A DNA stretch of 64,000 bases, taken from the NCBI RefSeq assembly GCF_014649855.1, contig NZ_BMTV01000028.1, forward strand, positions 1-64,000, in the 5' to 3' direction. How positions within the stretch are numbered: the stretch's first letter is position 1; every line of letters starts with the position of its first letter. A program made the position numbers and the translations under genes. Positions 53,357 to 61,375 of this stretch are shown here, piece after piece. This stretch comes from Streptomyces roseolus (GTDB lineage: Bacteria; Actinomycetota; Actinomycetes; Streptomycetales; Streptomycetaceae). Below the pieces are notes generated by a model, which saw nothing but the letters and a program-made list of their open reading frames with translations, was not told the origin of the DNA and ran no database searches.

Positions 53357-53471
53357 CACGACCTTCCGTCGCTGTTCCGACACGTACGGTGACGGAGTGT
53401 GGCGGAGGGCGGGCACCGCGGTCCACGGGTTTTCCCGCGACCCGGGAACGCCCCCGGCCCGGGAACGCCCC

Positions 53472-53534
53472 TCCGCCGCTGAGCCGTACGCCTCCGGGCG
53501 CCCCGGGCCCGGAGGCGTACGGCTCAGCGGCGGA
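53472..53534. terminator. 28-bp perfect inverted repeat
   Basis: Arms 53472-53499 and 53507-53534 are perfect 28-bp complements around a 7-nt loop, one of the strongest hairpins in the window. The right arm covers the last codons and stop of the hydrolase gene. It lies just after the hydrolase stop and upstream of the ABC transporter gene on the same strand, so it probably terminates hydrolase transcription. The arm inside the coding region makes it unusual. Confidence 0.8.
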
Positions 53535-54339
53535 GCCCGGCGGAGAAGGCGGCGAGCTCGCGCACGACCCGCTCCGGGTCCTCCCAGTACACGACGTGCC
53601 CGGCGCCCTCGTGGACGACGAACCGGGAGTCGGGGATCGCGTCGAGGATCAGCCGCTGGTCCGAACGGGTGAGCAGCGGGTCCCGGTCGCCCCAGACGAC
53701 GAGGGTGGGGACGAGGATGCCGGTGAGCGTGGCCGCGAGGTCCGTCTCCAGGAGTCCGCGCAGCGTCTCGCGCCAGACGCGGGCGGGCGCCTTCAGGCTC
53801 TCGTCGACGACGGTCTCCAGGAAGCCGGGCGCCACCCGCCCCGCCGCGAGCCCCCGCGCGAACGCGGCGGCGAACTCCCGGTCGACCGGGTCCTCCAGGG
53901 TCCTGACGGTCTCCCGGACCGCGGCGGCGCCGGGTTTGTCGGCGAGCAGGGCGGGGGTGCCGAGCAGGACGAGCCCGGCGACCCGGTCGGGCCGCCGGCC
54001 GGCGACGATCCTGGCCTGGACGCCGCCGCTGGAGCCGCCGACGAGGACGGCGCGCTCGATGCCGAGGTGGTCGAGGAAGGCGACGAGGTCGTCGGCGAAG
54101 TCCTCCGGGAGGTACCCCTCGGCCGGCTTGTCGGCGTCGCCGTGGCCGCGCTGGGTGGGCGCGTAGGCGTGCATGACGGCCGGCATGGCCCGCAGCATCG
54201 GCTCGAAGGTCCACCAGGAGTCGGCGTAGCCGTGGACGAGGACGAGCGGCGGTCCGCTCCCGGGCCGCCCGGTCTCCGCGTACGGAAGGGTGGGGCGGCC
54301 GTCGCCGAGGACGGCGCGGTGCACGGCGACGGTGGCCAT
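53524..54339 (-). CDS. alpha/beta hydrolase
   Basis: The 271-residue enzyme has LVLVHGYADSWW (oxyanion region), nucleophile elbow VGGSSGGVQ (GxSxG), a DRDPLLT acid loop and a C-terminal GAGHVVYWEDPE with the catalytic His. These are the full triad. It is similar to epoxide hydrolase or esterase-type alpha/beta hydrolases; the substrate is unknown. The ATG at 54339 lies after GGAGGGCGCCG. It is divergent from the amidinotransferase gene. Confidence 0.9.
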   Translation of the reverse strand: MATVAVHRAVLGDGRPTLPYAETGRPGSGPPLVLVHGYADSWWTFEPMLRAMPAVMHAYAPTQRGHGDADKPAEGYLPEDFADDLVAFLDHLGIERAVLVGGSSGGVQARIVAGRRPDRVAGLVLLGTPALLADKPGAAAVRETVRTLEDPVDREFAAAFARGLAAGRVAPGFLETVVDESLKAPARVWRETLRGLLETDLAATLTGILVPTLVVWGDRDPLLTRSDQRLILDAIPDSRFVVHEGAGHVVYWEDPERVVRELAAFSAGLRR

Positions 54340-54516
54340 CGGCGCCCTCCTGTCTCTCCCGCCCAGCGTAGGAACGGTTCCCGGGGCCCTCAACACGGGA
54401 CCGGCCCCCGCCCGGGCGCCGCGGGTCCCGGCAGGCATACGGACGGACCATCCGGGGAAGCCGCGCTCTGCACGCGGCGCCCGGGACGGCGCCGCCGCCG
54501 CCGCCAGGAGGCTGAC

Positions 54517-55680
54517 GTGACGCCCTTCCGGATCCGCTCCAGGGAACTCCCCCCGCCCGGCCCGCCGGCCGAGCCGCCCGCCTTCCCCGCCGGAACGGCC
54601 GTGAGCTCACCGGTCCGCTCGTCCACCGAATGGGATCCCCTGGAGGAGGTCGTCGTGGGCCGGGTGGACGGCGCCACGATCCCCTCCCGGCATCCGGCGG
54701 TACGGTGCACCATGCCGGCGTGGGCGGCCCGGCTCCAGGGCGCCGCCGCCGGGTTCCGCTACCCCCGGGTGCTCGTCCGGAAGGCCGAGGAGGAGGTCGA
54801 GGGCTTCGTCGCCCTCCTGGAGTCCCACGGGGTGACCGTGCGACGGCCGGACCCGATGCCCCACCGGCGGCGGTTCGGCACCCCCGACTGGTCCTCCCGG
54901 GGTTTCTGCACCGCCTGTCCGCGCGACAGCATGCTCGTCGTCGGCGACGAGATCATCGAGACGCCCATGGCGTGGCCCTGCCGGTACTTCGAGACGCACG
55001 CCTACCGCACCCTGCTGAAGGACTACTTCCGGCGCGGCGCGCGCTGGACGGCCGCGCCCCGGCCGCAGCTGACGGACGAGCTCTACGACCCCTCGTTCCG
55101 GGTGTCCGCGCCCGGCCGGCCGGTGCGCCGCCTGGTGACGGAGTTCGAGCCGGTCTTCGACGCCGCCGACTTCGTCCGCGCGGGCCGGGACCTGTTCGTG
55201 ACGCGCAGCAACGTCACCAATCTGATGGGCATCGAGTGGCTGCGCCGGCACCTGGGGCCGGAGTACCGGATCCACGAGATCGAGAGCCGCTGCCGGACCC
55301 CGATGCACATCGACACGACGTTCCTGCCGCTGGGCCCGCGCCGCGCCCTCGTGAACCCGGAGTACCTCGACCTCGACCGGCTGCCGCCGGTGCTGGACGA
55401 CTGGGAGCTCCTGGTCGCGCCCGAGCCCGACCCCCTGCCGGACGCCCTCCTGAAGGTCACCTCGATGTGCGGCAAATGGCTGAGCATGAACGTGCTGATG
55501 CTCGACGAGAAAAGGGTCGTCGCGGAACGGCACCACACCCGGACGCTGCGCGCCCTGGAACGCTGGGGATTCGAGCCGATCCCCTGCGACCTCATGCATT
55601 ACGCGCCGTTCGGCGGCTCCTTCCACTGCGCCACGCTGGACGTCCGGCGGAAAGGCCCGGACCCGCTCGGCCCTGCCTGA
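54517..55680 (+). CDS. amidinotransferase-family enzyme (StrB1/glycine amidinotransferase-like)
   Basis: The 387-residue protein follows the arginine:glycine/inosamine amidinotransferase family: STEWDPLEEVVVG, GDEIIETPMAWPCRYFE, FEPVFDAADFVRAGRDLFV, HIDTTFLPL and a C-terminal FGGSFHCATLDVRR with the catalytic Cys. Such enzymes move an amidino group from L-arginine to an amine acceptor, or form a related guanidino product. No aminocyclitol cluster is here, so the acceptor is unknown. AGGAGG lies 6 nt before the GTG at 54517. Together with nos 5.5 kb away it makes a second arginine-using enzyme. Confidence 0.9.
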   Translation: MTPFRIRSRELPPPGPPAEPPAFPAGTAVSSPVRSSTEWDPLEEVVVGRVDGATIPSRHPAVRCTMPAWAARLQGAAAGFRYPRVLVRKAEEEVEGFVALLESHGVTVRRPDPMPHRRRFGTPDWSSRGFCTACPRDSMLVVGDEIIETPMAWPCRYFETHAYRTLLKDYFRRGARWTAAPRPQLTDELYDPSFRVSAPGRPVRRLVTEFEPVFDAADFVRAGRDLFVTRSNVTNLMGIEWLRRHLGPEYRIHEIESRCRTPMHIDTTFLPLGPRRALVNPEYLDLDRLPPVLDDWELLVAPEPDPLPDALLKVTSMCGKWLSMNVLMLDEKRVVAERHHTRTLRALERWGFEPIPCDLMHYAPFGGSFHCATLDVRRKGPDPLGPA

Positions 55681-55827
55681 CGGATTTCCGGTCCGCCGCC
55701 TTCCGGGACGCCGCTCCCTGCGTGTTCACGTGGCCGCGGGCACCCTCGTGCGCGACCATACGGACGCGCCGCCGTGAGATCCCGGCCGGCGGCGGGAAAA
55801 GGCACACGCACAGGAAGAGGGCCGTAC

Positions 55828-58017
55828 GTGACCGGCAGCGAGAGCGAAAACCCGGCAATTTCCGCCCCCAGCCCCAAGGACACCCGCCCCCGCACCAATC
55901 GGGACTGGTGGCCGAACCAGCTGGACCTCTCCGTACTCCATCGGAACGCCCCCCAGGCCGACCCCCTCGACCAGGGATTCGACTACGCCGCGGAGTTCGC
56001 GGGCCTCGACGTCGAGGAGCTGAAGCGGGACGTCATCGCCCTGATGACGGATTCACAGGAATGGTGGCCGGCGGACTACGGTCACTACGGTCCGCTTTTC
56101 ATCCGGATGAGCTGGCACGCGGCCGGCACGTACCGCATCGCCGACGGCCGGGGCGGCGGCGGAAGCGGCGCCCAGCGATTCGCCCCGCTGAACAGCTGGC
56201 CGGACAACGCGAGTCTCGACAAGGCGCGCCGTCTGCTGTGGCCGGTCAAGCAGAAGTACGGACAGAAGATCTCCTGGGCAGATCTTCTGGTTTTCGCCGG
56301 AAACTGCGCGATGGAATCCATGGGGTTCAAGACCTTCGGTTTCGGATTCGGCCGCGAGGACATCTGGGAGCCGGAGGAGATCTTCTGGGGACCGGAGGAC
56401 ACCTGGCTCGGGGACGAGCGCTACAGCGGCGACCGGGAGCTGTCGGGCCCGCTGGGCGCCGTCCAGATGGGTCTCATCTACGTCAACCCCGAGGGCCCGA
56501 ACGGCAACCCCGACCCGCTGGCCGCCGCCCGTGACATCCGCGAGACCTTCGCCCGGATGGCGATGAACGACGAGGAGACGGTCGCGCTCATCGTCGGCGG
56601 CCACACCTTCGGCAAGTGCCACGGCGCCGTGGACCCCGAGTACATCGGCCCGGAGCCGGAGGCCGCCCCGGTCGAACAGCTGGGCCTCGGCTGGAAGAAC
56701 ACGTACGGCACCGGCACCGGCCCCGACGCCCTCACCAGCGGTCTGGAGGGCGCCTGGACCAACCATCCGACCACCTGGGACAACGGCTTCCTCGACAACC
56801 TCTTCCGGTACGAGTGGGAGCTGACCACCAGCCCCGCCGGCGCCCGGCAGTGGAAGCCCACCGACCCGGCCGCCCAGGGCACCGTCCCGGACGCGCACGA
56901 CCGGTCGAAGTCGCACGCGCCGATGATGCTGACGACCGACCTCGCGCTGCGCATGGACCCGGTGTACGGCCCCATCGCCCGCCGCTACCACGAGAACCCG
57001 GAACTCCTGGCGGAGGCGTTCGCCAAGGCCTGGTACAAGCTCCTCCACCGCGACATGGGCCCGATCTCCCGCTACCTCGGCCCGTGGGTGCCCGAACCGC
57101 AGCTCTGGCAGGACCCGGTGCCGCCGGTCGACCACGACCTCGTCGCGGACGAGGACATCGCCGCCCTCAAGGAGCGGATCCTCTCCTCCGGCCTGACCGT
57201 GCCCCAGCTGGTCACCACCGCCTGGGCGTCCGCGGCGAGCTTCCGCGGCACCGACAAGCGCGGCGGCGCCAACGGCGCGCGGATCCGGCTCGCGCCGCAG
57301 AAGGACTGGGCGGTCAACGATCTGCCCGGGATCGCCGAGGCGCTGCGGACCCTGGACGCGATCCGGGAGGAGTTCGCCGCCGGACGGAGCGACGCCACCC
57401 GGATCTCGTTGGCCGACCTGATCGTCCTCGGCGGCTGCGCGGCCGTCGAGAAGGCCGCGAAGGACGCCGGCCACCCGGTGACCGTGCCGTTCACGCCCGG
57501 CCGCACGGACGCCACGCAGGAGCAGACCGACGTGGAGTCCTTCGCCGTCCTCGAACCGCGCGCCGACGGCTTCCGCAACTACCTGGGCCCCGACGAGAAG
57601 CTCTCCCCGGAGACGCTCCTCCTCGACCGGGCGAGCATGCTCACGCTGACGGCGCCGGAGATGACGGTGCTGCTCGGCGGCATGCGGGCGCTCGGCGCCG
57701 GGCACGGCGGGGTCCGCCACGGCGTCCTCACCGACCGTCCCGGTTCCCTGACCAACGACTTCTTCGTCAACGTCCTGGACATGGGGACGGAGTGGAAGGT
57801 CTCGGAGGACGACGAGAACGTCTACGAGGGCCGGGACCGGGCCACCGGCGAGCCGAAGTGGACGGGCACGGCCGTGGACCTGGTCTTCGCCTCCCACGCC
57901 CAGCTGCGGGCCCTGTCGGAGGTGTACGCGGCGCGCGACGCGGGCGAGAAGTTCGTCCGGGACTTCGCCGCCGCCTGGTCGAAGGTGATGGAACTGGACC
58001 GCTTCGACCTGCGCTGA
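55828..58017 (+). CDS. katG: catalase-peroxidase KatG
   Basis: The 729-residue enzyme has the distal site R93-W96-H97, the Trp96-Tyr219-Met245 crosslink residues and proximal His260 in GGHTFGKCHG. All features needed for both catalase and peroxidase activity are present. It removes hydrogen peroxide. The GTG at 55828 is preceded by AGGAAGAGG. No fur-type regulator gene is upstream, although katG in Streptomyces usually follows furA/furS. Codons near the N-terminus use more A/T than the rest. Confidence 0.96.
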   Translation: MTGSESENPAISAPSPKDTRPRTNRDWWPNQLDLSVLHRNAPQADPLDQGFDYAAEFAGLDVEELKRDVIALMTDSQEWWPADYGHYGPLFIRMSWHAAGTYRIADGRGGGGSGAQRFAPLNSWPDNASLDKARRLLWPVKQKYGQKISWADLLVFAGNCAMESMGFKTFGFGFGREDIWEPEEIFWGPEDTWLGDERYSGDRELSGPLGAVQMGLIYVNPEGPNGNPDPLAAARDIRETFARMAMNDEETVALIVGGHTFGKCHGAVDPEYIGPEPEAAPVEQLGLGWKNTYGTGTGPDALTSGLEGAWTNHPTTWDNGFLDNLFRYEWELTTSPAGARQWKPTDPAAQGTVPDAHDRSKSHAPMMLTTDLALRMDPVYGPIARRYHENPELLAEAFAKAWYKLLHRDMGPISRYLGPWVPEPQLWQDPVPPVDHDLVADEDIAALKERILSSGLTVPQLVTTAWASAASFRGTDKRGGANGARIRLAPQKDWAVNDLPGIAEALRTLDAIREEFAAGRSDATRISLADLIVLGGCAAVEKAAKDAGHPVTVPFTPGRTDATQEQTDVESFAVLEPRADGFRNYLGPDEKLSPETLLLDRASMLTLTAPEMTVLLGGMRALGAGHGGVRHGVLTDRPGSLTNDFFVNVLDMGTEWKVSEDDENVYEGRDRATGEPKWTGTAVDLVFASHAQLRALSEVYAARDAGEKFVRDFAAAWSKVMELDRFDLR

Positions 58018-58057
58018 CGGGCCGCGGCCGGGCCGGCGGCGCCCGTACGGGAACGCG

Positions 58058-58098
58058 CCGGCGCCCGGACGGTCGTGCTGCGGCCGTCCGGGCGCCGG
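58058..58098 (+). terminator. terminator-like hairpin after katG
   Basis: Perfect 15-bp arms (58058-58072 and 58084-58098) enclose an 11-nt loop, 41 bp after the katG stop and just before the stop of the convergent secreted-protein gene. It can end transcription from both sides. Confidence 0.75.
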
Positions 58099-58109
58099 AG
58101 TGGTGCGGG

Positions 58110-58412
58110 TCAGGTGGAGACGGCCGGGAGCAGGCCGGTGACGGGCGCGGCCTGGTCGGTGAGCTGGTGGAGCTGGTGGAGTTCGTTGAGCCGGCTCAGG
58201 CCGCCGAGCTGCGCTCCGACGCCCGGGTAGGCGGCGCGGGCGTCCTCCGGCATGCCGGTGGTCGCGACGGAGTCGAGTTCGGCGATCGGGCTGATCGGCG
58301 GGCCGAGCGGGCCGACGGGCGCGGCGGCGGCCTGGGAGGCGGCCGCGCCGCCGAGGCAGGTGAACGCCGCGGCGACGGCGAGGACCGAGGAGATGCGTCG
58401 AGGTGAGGTCAC
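58110..58412 (-). CDS. small secreted protein
   Basis: This 100-residue product has a signal peptide (about residues 1-31) with a clear Ala-x-Ala region, and a mature part with RAAYPGVGAQLGGLSRLNELHQLHQL ending in VTGLLPAVST. A short LHQLHQL repeat is visible. It resembles small secreted Streptomyces proteins of unknown role. The GTG at 58412 is a weak start, but the signal peptide supports the frame. Confidence 0.55.
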   Translation of the reverse strand: MTSPRRISSVLAVAAAFTCLGGAAASQAAAAPVGPLGPPISPIAELDSVATTGMPEDARAAYPGVGAQLGGLSRLNELHQLHQLTDQAAPVTGLLPAVST

Positions 58413-58706
58413 ACCCTCACAACGGAACGTTCCGCCGGGAGACACGCGACCGCCCGCGAGCATCCTCCGAACGGGGCACGGCCGCCGCGGCCGTCCGCGC
58501 GGGGACCGGACCGTCGTGCTCGGCGCGCCGGCCGGGGACTTGCGGAGCGGGCCGTGCGCCGTGGAGCGGGGGGGGGCGGCCTCGGGCCGTCCGACGTGCT
58601 CGGGACTGATCTCGGCGACGTGACGAGGAGGGGCCGTGCCGGGCACCGCGGGCCCGGCCGCGCTCCGCCGGGCGGATGCCGGGCGCTGTAGGCTGTGCGC
58701 TCGCGC

Positions 58707-58729
58707 GTTCGCGGATCATGCGAGCGAAC
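58707..58729. promoter_or_regulatory. inverted repeat upstream of the ROK gene, candidate operator
   Basis: GTTCGC and GCGAAC (58707-58712 and 58724-58729) are an inverted repeat with an 11-nt spacer, 29 bp before the ROK protein start. The arms are short, so chance is possible. Confidence 0.3.
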
Positions 58730-58757
58730 CGGGCCGGACCTGCGGGGCGGAGGGCAT

Positions 58758-59957
58758 GTGACGGAGCTCGTCCGCGGGACACCGGGCCTCGTGCGGGCGG
58801 TGAACGACCGCGCCGCCCTCCACCTGCTGCTCCGTCAGGGGCCTCTCACCCGCCCCGAGGTCAGTCGTCTCACCGGACTCTCCAAGCCCACCGCCTCCCA
58901 GGTCCTCGCCCGCCTGCTGGACGCCGGACTCGTGGTCGGCAACGGCCTGCGGCCCGGCCTGCCGGGCCGGGTCCCGGAGACGTACCGGGTCAACCCGGCG
59001 GCGGCCTACGCGACCGCCGTGGACGTGACGCCGGAACACATCGCCGTACGGACCGCGGACATCACCGGCGCGGTGCTCGGCGAGGCCGAGGCGCCCGTGC
59101 CCGCGCGCCCGGACCGCGAGGCCCTGGTGGAGGCGCTGCGGACGGCCCTCGGCCTGGTCCGGGCACCGGAGCCGCCGCGGAGCGTCGTGATCGGCGTGCA
59201 GGGCGCGGTGGACCCGACGACCGGCCGCCTCGGCTACGCCAGCGAGGAGGACATGGCGGCCTGGCTCTTCCCCGACGTCGAACGGACGCTGGGCGAGGCC
59301 CTCGGCCTCCCCGTCCGCGTCGAGAACGACGTCAACCTCGCCGCCGTGGCCGAACGCGACCACGCCGCCGCCGACTGCCCGGACTTCGTCCTCCTGTGGG
59401 CCGACGAGGGCCTGGGCGCGGCGCTGATGATCGGCGGCCGCCTCCACCGGGGCCACTTCGGCGGCGCCGGCGAGGTCGGCTACCTCCCGCTGCCCGGCGC
59501 GCCCACCGCGCGCGAGGCCGGCGACCGCTACGGCCGCCACGGCTACCAGGAGCTGGCGGGCGGCGACGCGGTCCGGGACCTCCTGCACGGCCACGGAGTG
59601 CCGGGCGCCGACTTCGCGGAGGCGGTGGCGGAGGCGGCACGGCGGGCGGACACGGCCGAGGAGGGCGCGGAGGCGGCGCGGGCGGGCCTCGTCGCGGTGG
59701 CGGCGCGGCTCGCGGCCGGGCTGGCCTCGATCGTGACCGTCGTCGACCCGGGCCTGGTCGTCCTCGCCGGCCGGCTCTGCGCGGCGGGGGGCGAGCCGCT
59801 GCGCGCCCTTGTCGAGCGCGAGCTGCGCGTCCTCGCGCACTCCCGGGCGCGGGTCCGCCTGTCGGCCGTCACGGGCAACCCGGTGCTCGCCGGCGCGCTC
59901 GCCCTGGCCCTCGCGGAGGTCCGGGACCGGACCTTCGGCGGCCCGTCCCCCCTCTGA
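58758..59957 (+). CDS. ROK-family transcriptional regulator
   Basis: The 399-residue protein has an N-terminal MarR-like helix-turn-helix (LTRPEVSRLTGLSKPTASQVLARL) and a ROK sugar-kinase-like domain (GVQGAVDPTTG, VENDVNLAA, GHFGGAGEVGYLPL). ROK regulators sense sugars or sugar phosphates and repress carbohydrate genes. In place of the usual zinc-binding GHxxCxCG set it has few Cys, so the metal site may be missing. GGAGGG precedes the GTG at 58758. No adjacent sugar operon is present. Confidence 0.88.
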   Translation: MTELVRGTPGLVRAVNDRAALHLLLRQGPLTRPEVSRLTGLSKPTASQVLARLLDAGLVVGNGLRPGLPGRVPETYRVNPAAAYATAVDVTPEHIAVRTADITGAVLGEAEAPVPARPDREALVEALRTALGLVRAPEPPRSVVIGVQGAVDPTTGRLGYASEEDMAAWLFPDVERTLGEALGLPVRVENDVNLAAVAERDHAAADCPDFVLLWADEGLGAALMIGGRLHRGHFGGAGEVGYLPLPGAPTAREAGDRYGRHGYQELAGGDAVRDLLHGHGVPGADFAEAVAEAARRADTAEEGAEAARAGLVAVAARLAAGLASIVTVVDPGLVVLAGRLCAAGGEPLRALVERELRVLAHSRARVRLSAVTGNPVLAGALALALAEVRDRTFGGPSPL

Positions 59958-60049
59958 CCCGCCCGGGGGCCCACCCCGTACCGGCGGGAGGCCGGGCCCC
60001 TCACGGCGTGGCGGCGGACAATGGGGGGAGGGGGTCAGGAGGTGGCGTC

Positions 60050-60550
60050 GTGGTGCAGGGGACGATCACGGTCGACGCGCCGGTGCGGCGGGTGTACGAC
60101 CAGTGGACGCAGTTCGAGGAGTTTCCGCGCTTCATGCACGGCGTGGTGGCGGTCGAGCAGACCGACGCACGGCACCTGCGCTGGCGCACCGGCATCGCCG
60201 GGTTCCGCCGCGCCTTCGAGACCGAGATCGTCGACCAGCTCCCGGACGAACGCATCGCCTGGCGCACCGTCGGCGGCGACGTCCGCCAGCGCGGCGTCGT
60301 GACCTTCACGCCCCTCGACGAGCGTCACACACGCGTGCGCCTGGCGATGGAGGTCGAGCCGGAGGGTCCCGCGGAGCGCGCGGCCGTCGCGCTGGGCGTC
60401 GTGTCGAGCCGGGTCTCCGGCGACCTCCGGCGGTTCAAGGACTTCGTGGAGGACCGTCACGCCGCGACCGGCGCCTGGCGGGGCCGTCTCCGGCCGGAGG
60501 AAGCGCACCGGGCGCCGGGACCGGGACCCGCTCACGACGACACCAATTAG
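60050..60550 (+). CDS. SRPBCC-family (START-like) protein
   Basis: The 166-residue protein starts GTITVDAPVRRVYDQWTQFEEFPRFM and continues with the helix-grip strands HLRWRTGI, ERIAWRTVGG and VVTFTPLDERHTRVRL, typical of cyclase/dehydrase-type SRPBCC proteins. They bind hydrophobic small molecules. AGGAGG lies 7 nt upstream of the GTG at 60050. It is 92 bp after the ROK gene, on the same strand. No partner is known. Confidence 0.8.
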   Translation: MVQGTITVDAPVRRVYDQWTQFEEFPRFMHGVVAVEQTDARHLRWRTGIAGFRRAFETEIVDQLPDERIAWRTVGGDVRQRGVVTFTPLDERHTRVRLAMEVEPEGPAERAAVALGVVSSRVSGDLRRFKDFVEDRHAATGAWRGRLRPEEAHRAPGPGPAHDDTN

Positions 60551-60632
60551 TTTGATTTTCAACATCCTTTCGGGGGAAGATGATGCCCACTCCCGCCCAC
60601 CCGCGCGGGGGACCACCCCGAAGGAGCGGACA

Positions 60633-61115
60633 GTGAGCGACGGCGCCGTGGCGGCATCGACCGGCCAGCGGATCTTCCTCGACAAGCAGACCCCGGACGC
60701 CTACAAGGCGTTCGTGCGGGCCGCGCAGACCGTGCGGGCCGCCGCCGACGACGCCGGGCTCGACCGGATCCTGGTCGAGCTGGTCAACCTGCGCGTGTCC
60801 CAGCTCAACGGCTGCGCCTACTGCCTCGACACGCACACCCGCGCCGCCCTCCTCGCCGGCGAGACCCCCCGCCGGCTCGGCCTGCTCGCCGCCTGGCGGG
60901 ACACCGAGGTCTTCACCGCCCGCGAACGCGCCGCCCTCGCGCTCGCCGAGGCGACCACCCACCCGGCGGAGGCCGACGCCCAGGAGAAGGCCTACGCCGA
61001 GGCCCGCCCGGTCCTCGACGACGCCGAGCTCTCCGCCGTCGTCTGGGTGGCCATCGCCATCAACGCCTTCAACCGCGTGTCCATCCTCAGCAAGCACCCG
61101 GTGCGCCCGAACTGA
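60633..61115 (+). CDS. AhpD-like carboxymuconolactone decarboxylase family protein
   Basis: The 160-residue protein contains the redox motif NGCAYCLDTHTR (CxxC with a following His), typical of AhpD-like alkylhydroperoxidases, and a helical fold. It may act as a peroxidase or a disulfide reductant. AAGGAG precedes the GTG at 60633. It is adjacent to the SRPBCC gene, on the same strand, and 2.6 kb from katG. An oxidative-stress role is inferred from family, not shown. Confidence 0.88.
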   Translation: MSDGAVAASTGQRIFLDKQTPDAYKAFVRAAQTVRAAADDAGLDRILVELVNLRVSQLNGCAYCLDTHTRAALLAGETPRRLGLLAAWRDTEVFTARERAALALAEATTHPAEADAQEKAYAEARPVLDDAELSAVVWVAIAINAFNRVSILSKHPVRPN

Positions 61116-61375
61116 TCACCGGCCGGCCGGGGCGAGGAGTGCCGGGGCGCCGTCCCGACCCGGCCACCTCCCCCCCTCGCGCGCGATGGCCGGTCGTCCC
61201 GCGTCCATCCCGGACGGCCAGGGCGAGACGCGGGTCGAACGAGCGGGCGAGGGCCGGCGGGTAAAGTCGGTGGGTCGCCCCCGCGCCGGGCCGTCGCGCG
61301 CCGCCACGCCCCGCACCGAGGCCGCCGGCCCGCGATCGCCCCCGCCCTCCCCCTCGTACGACAGGTCCGTCCTCC

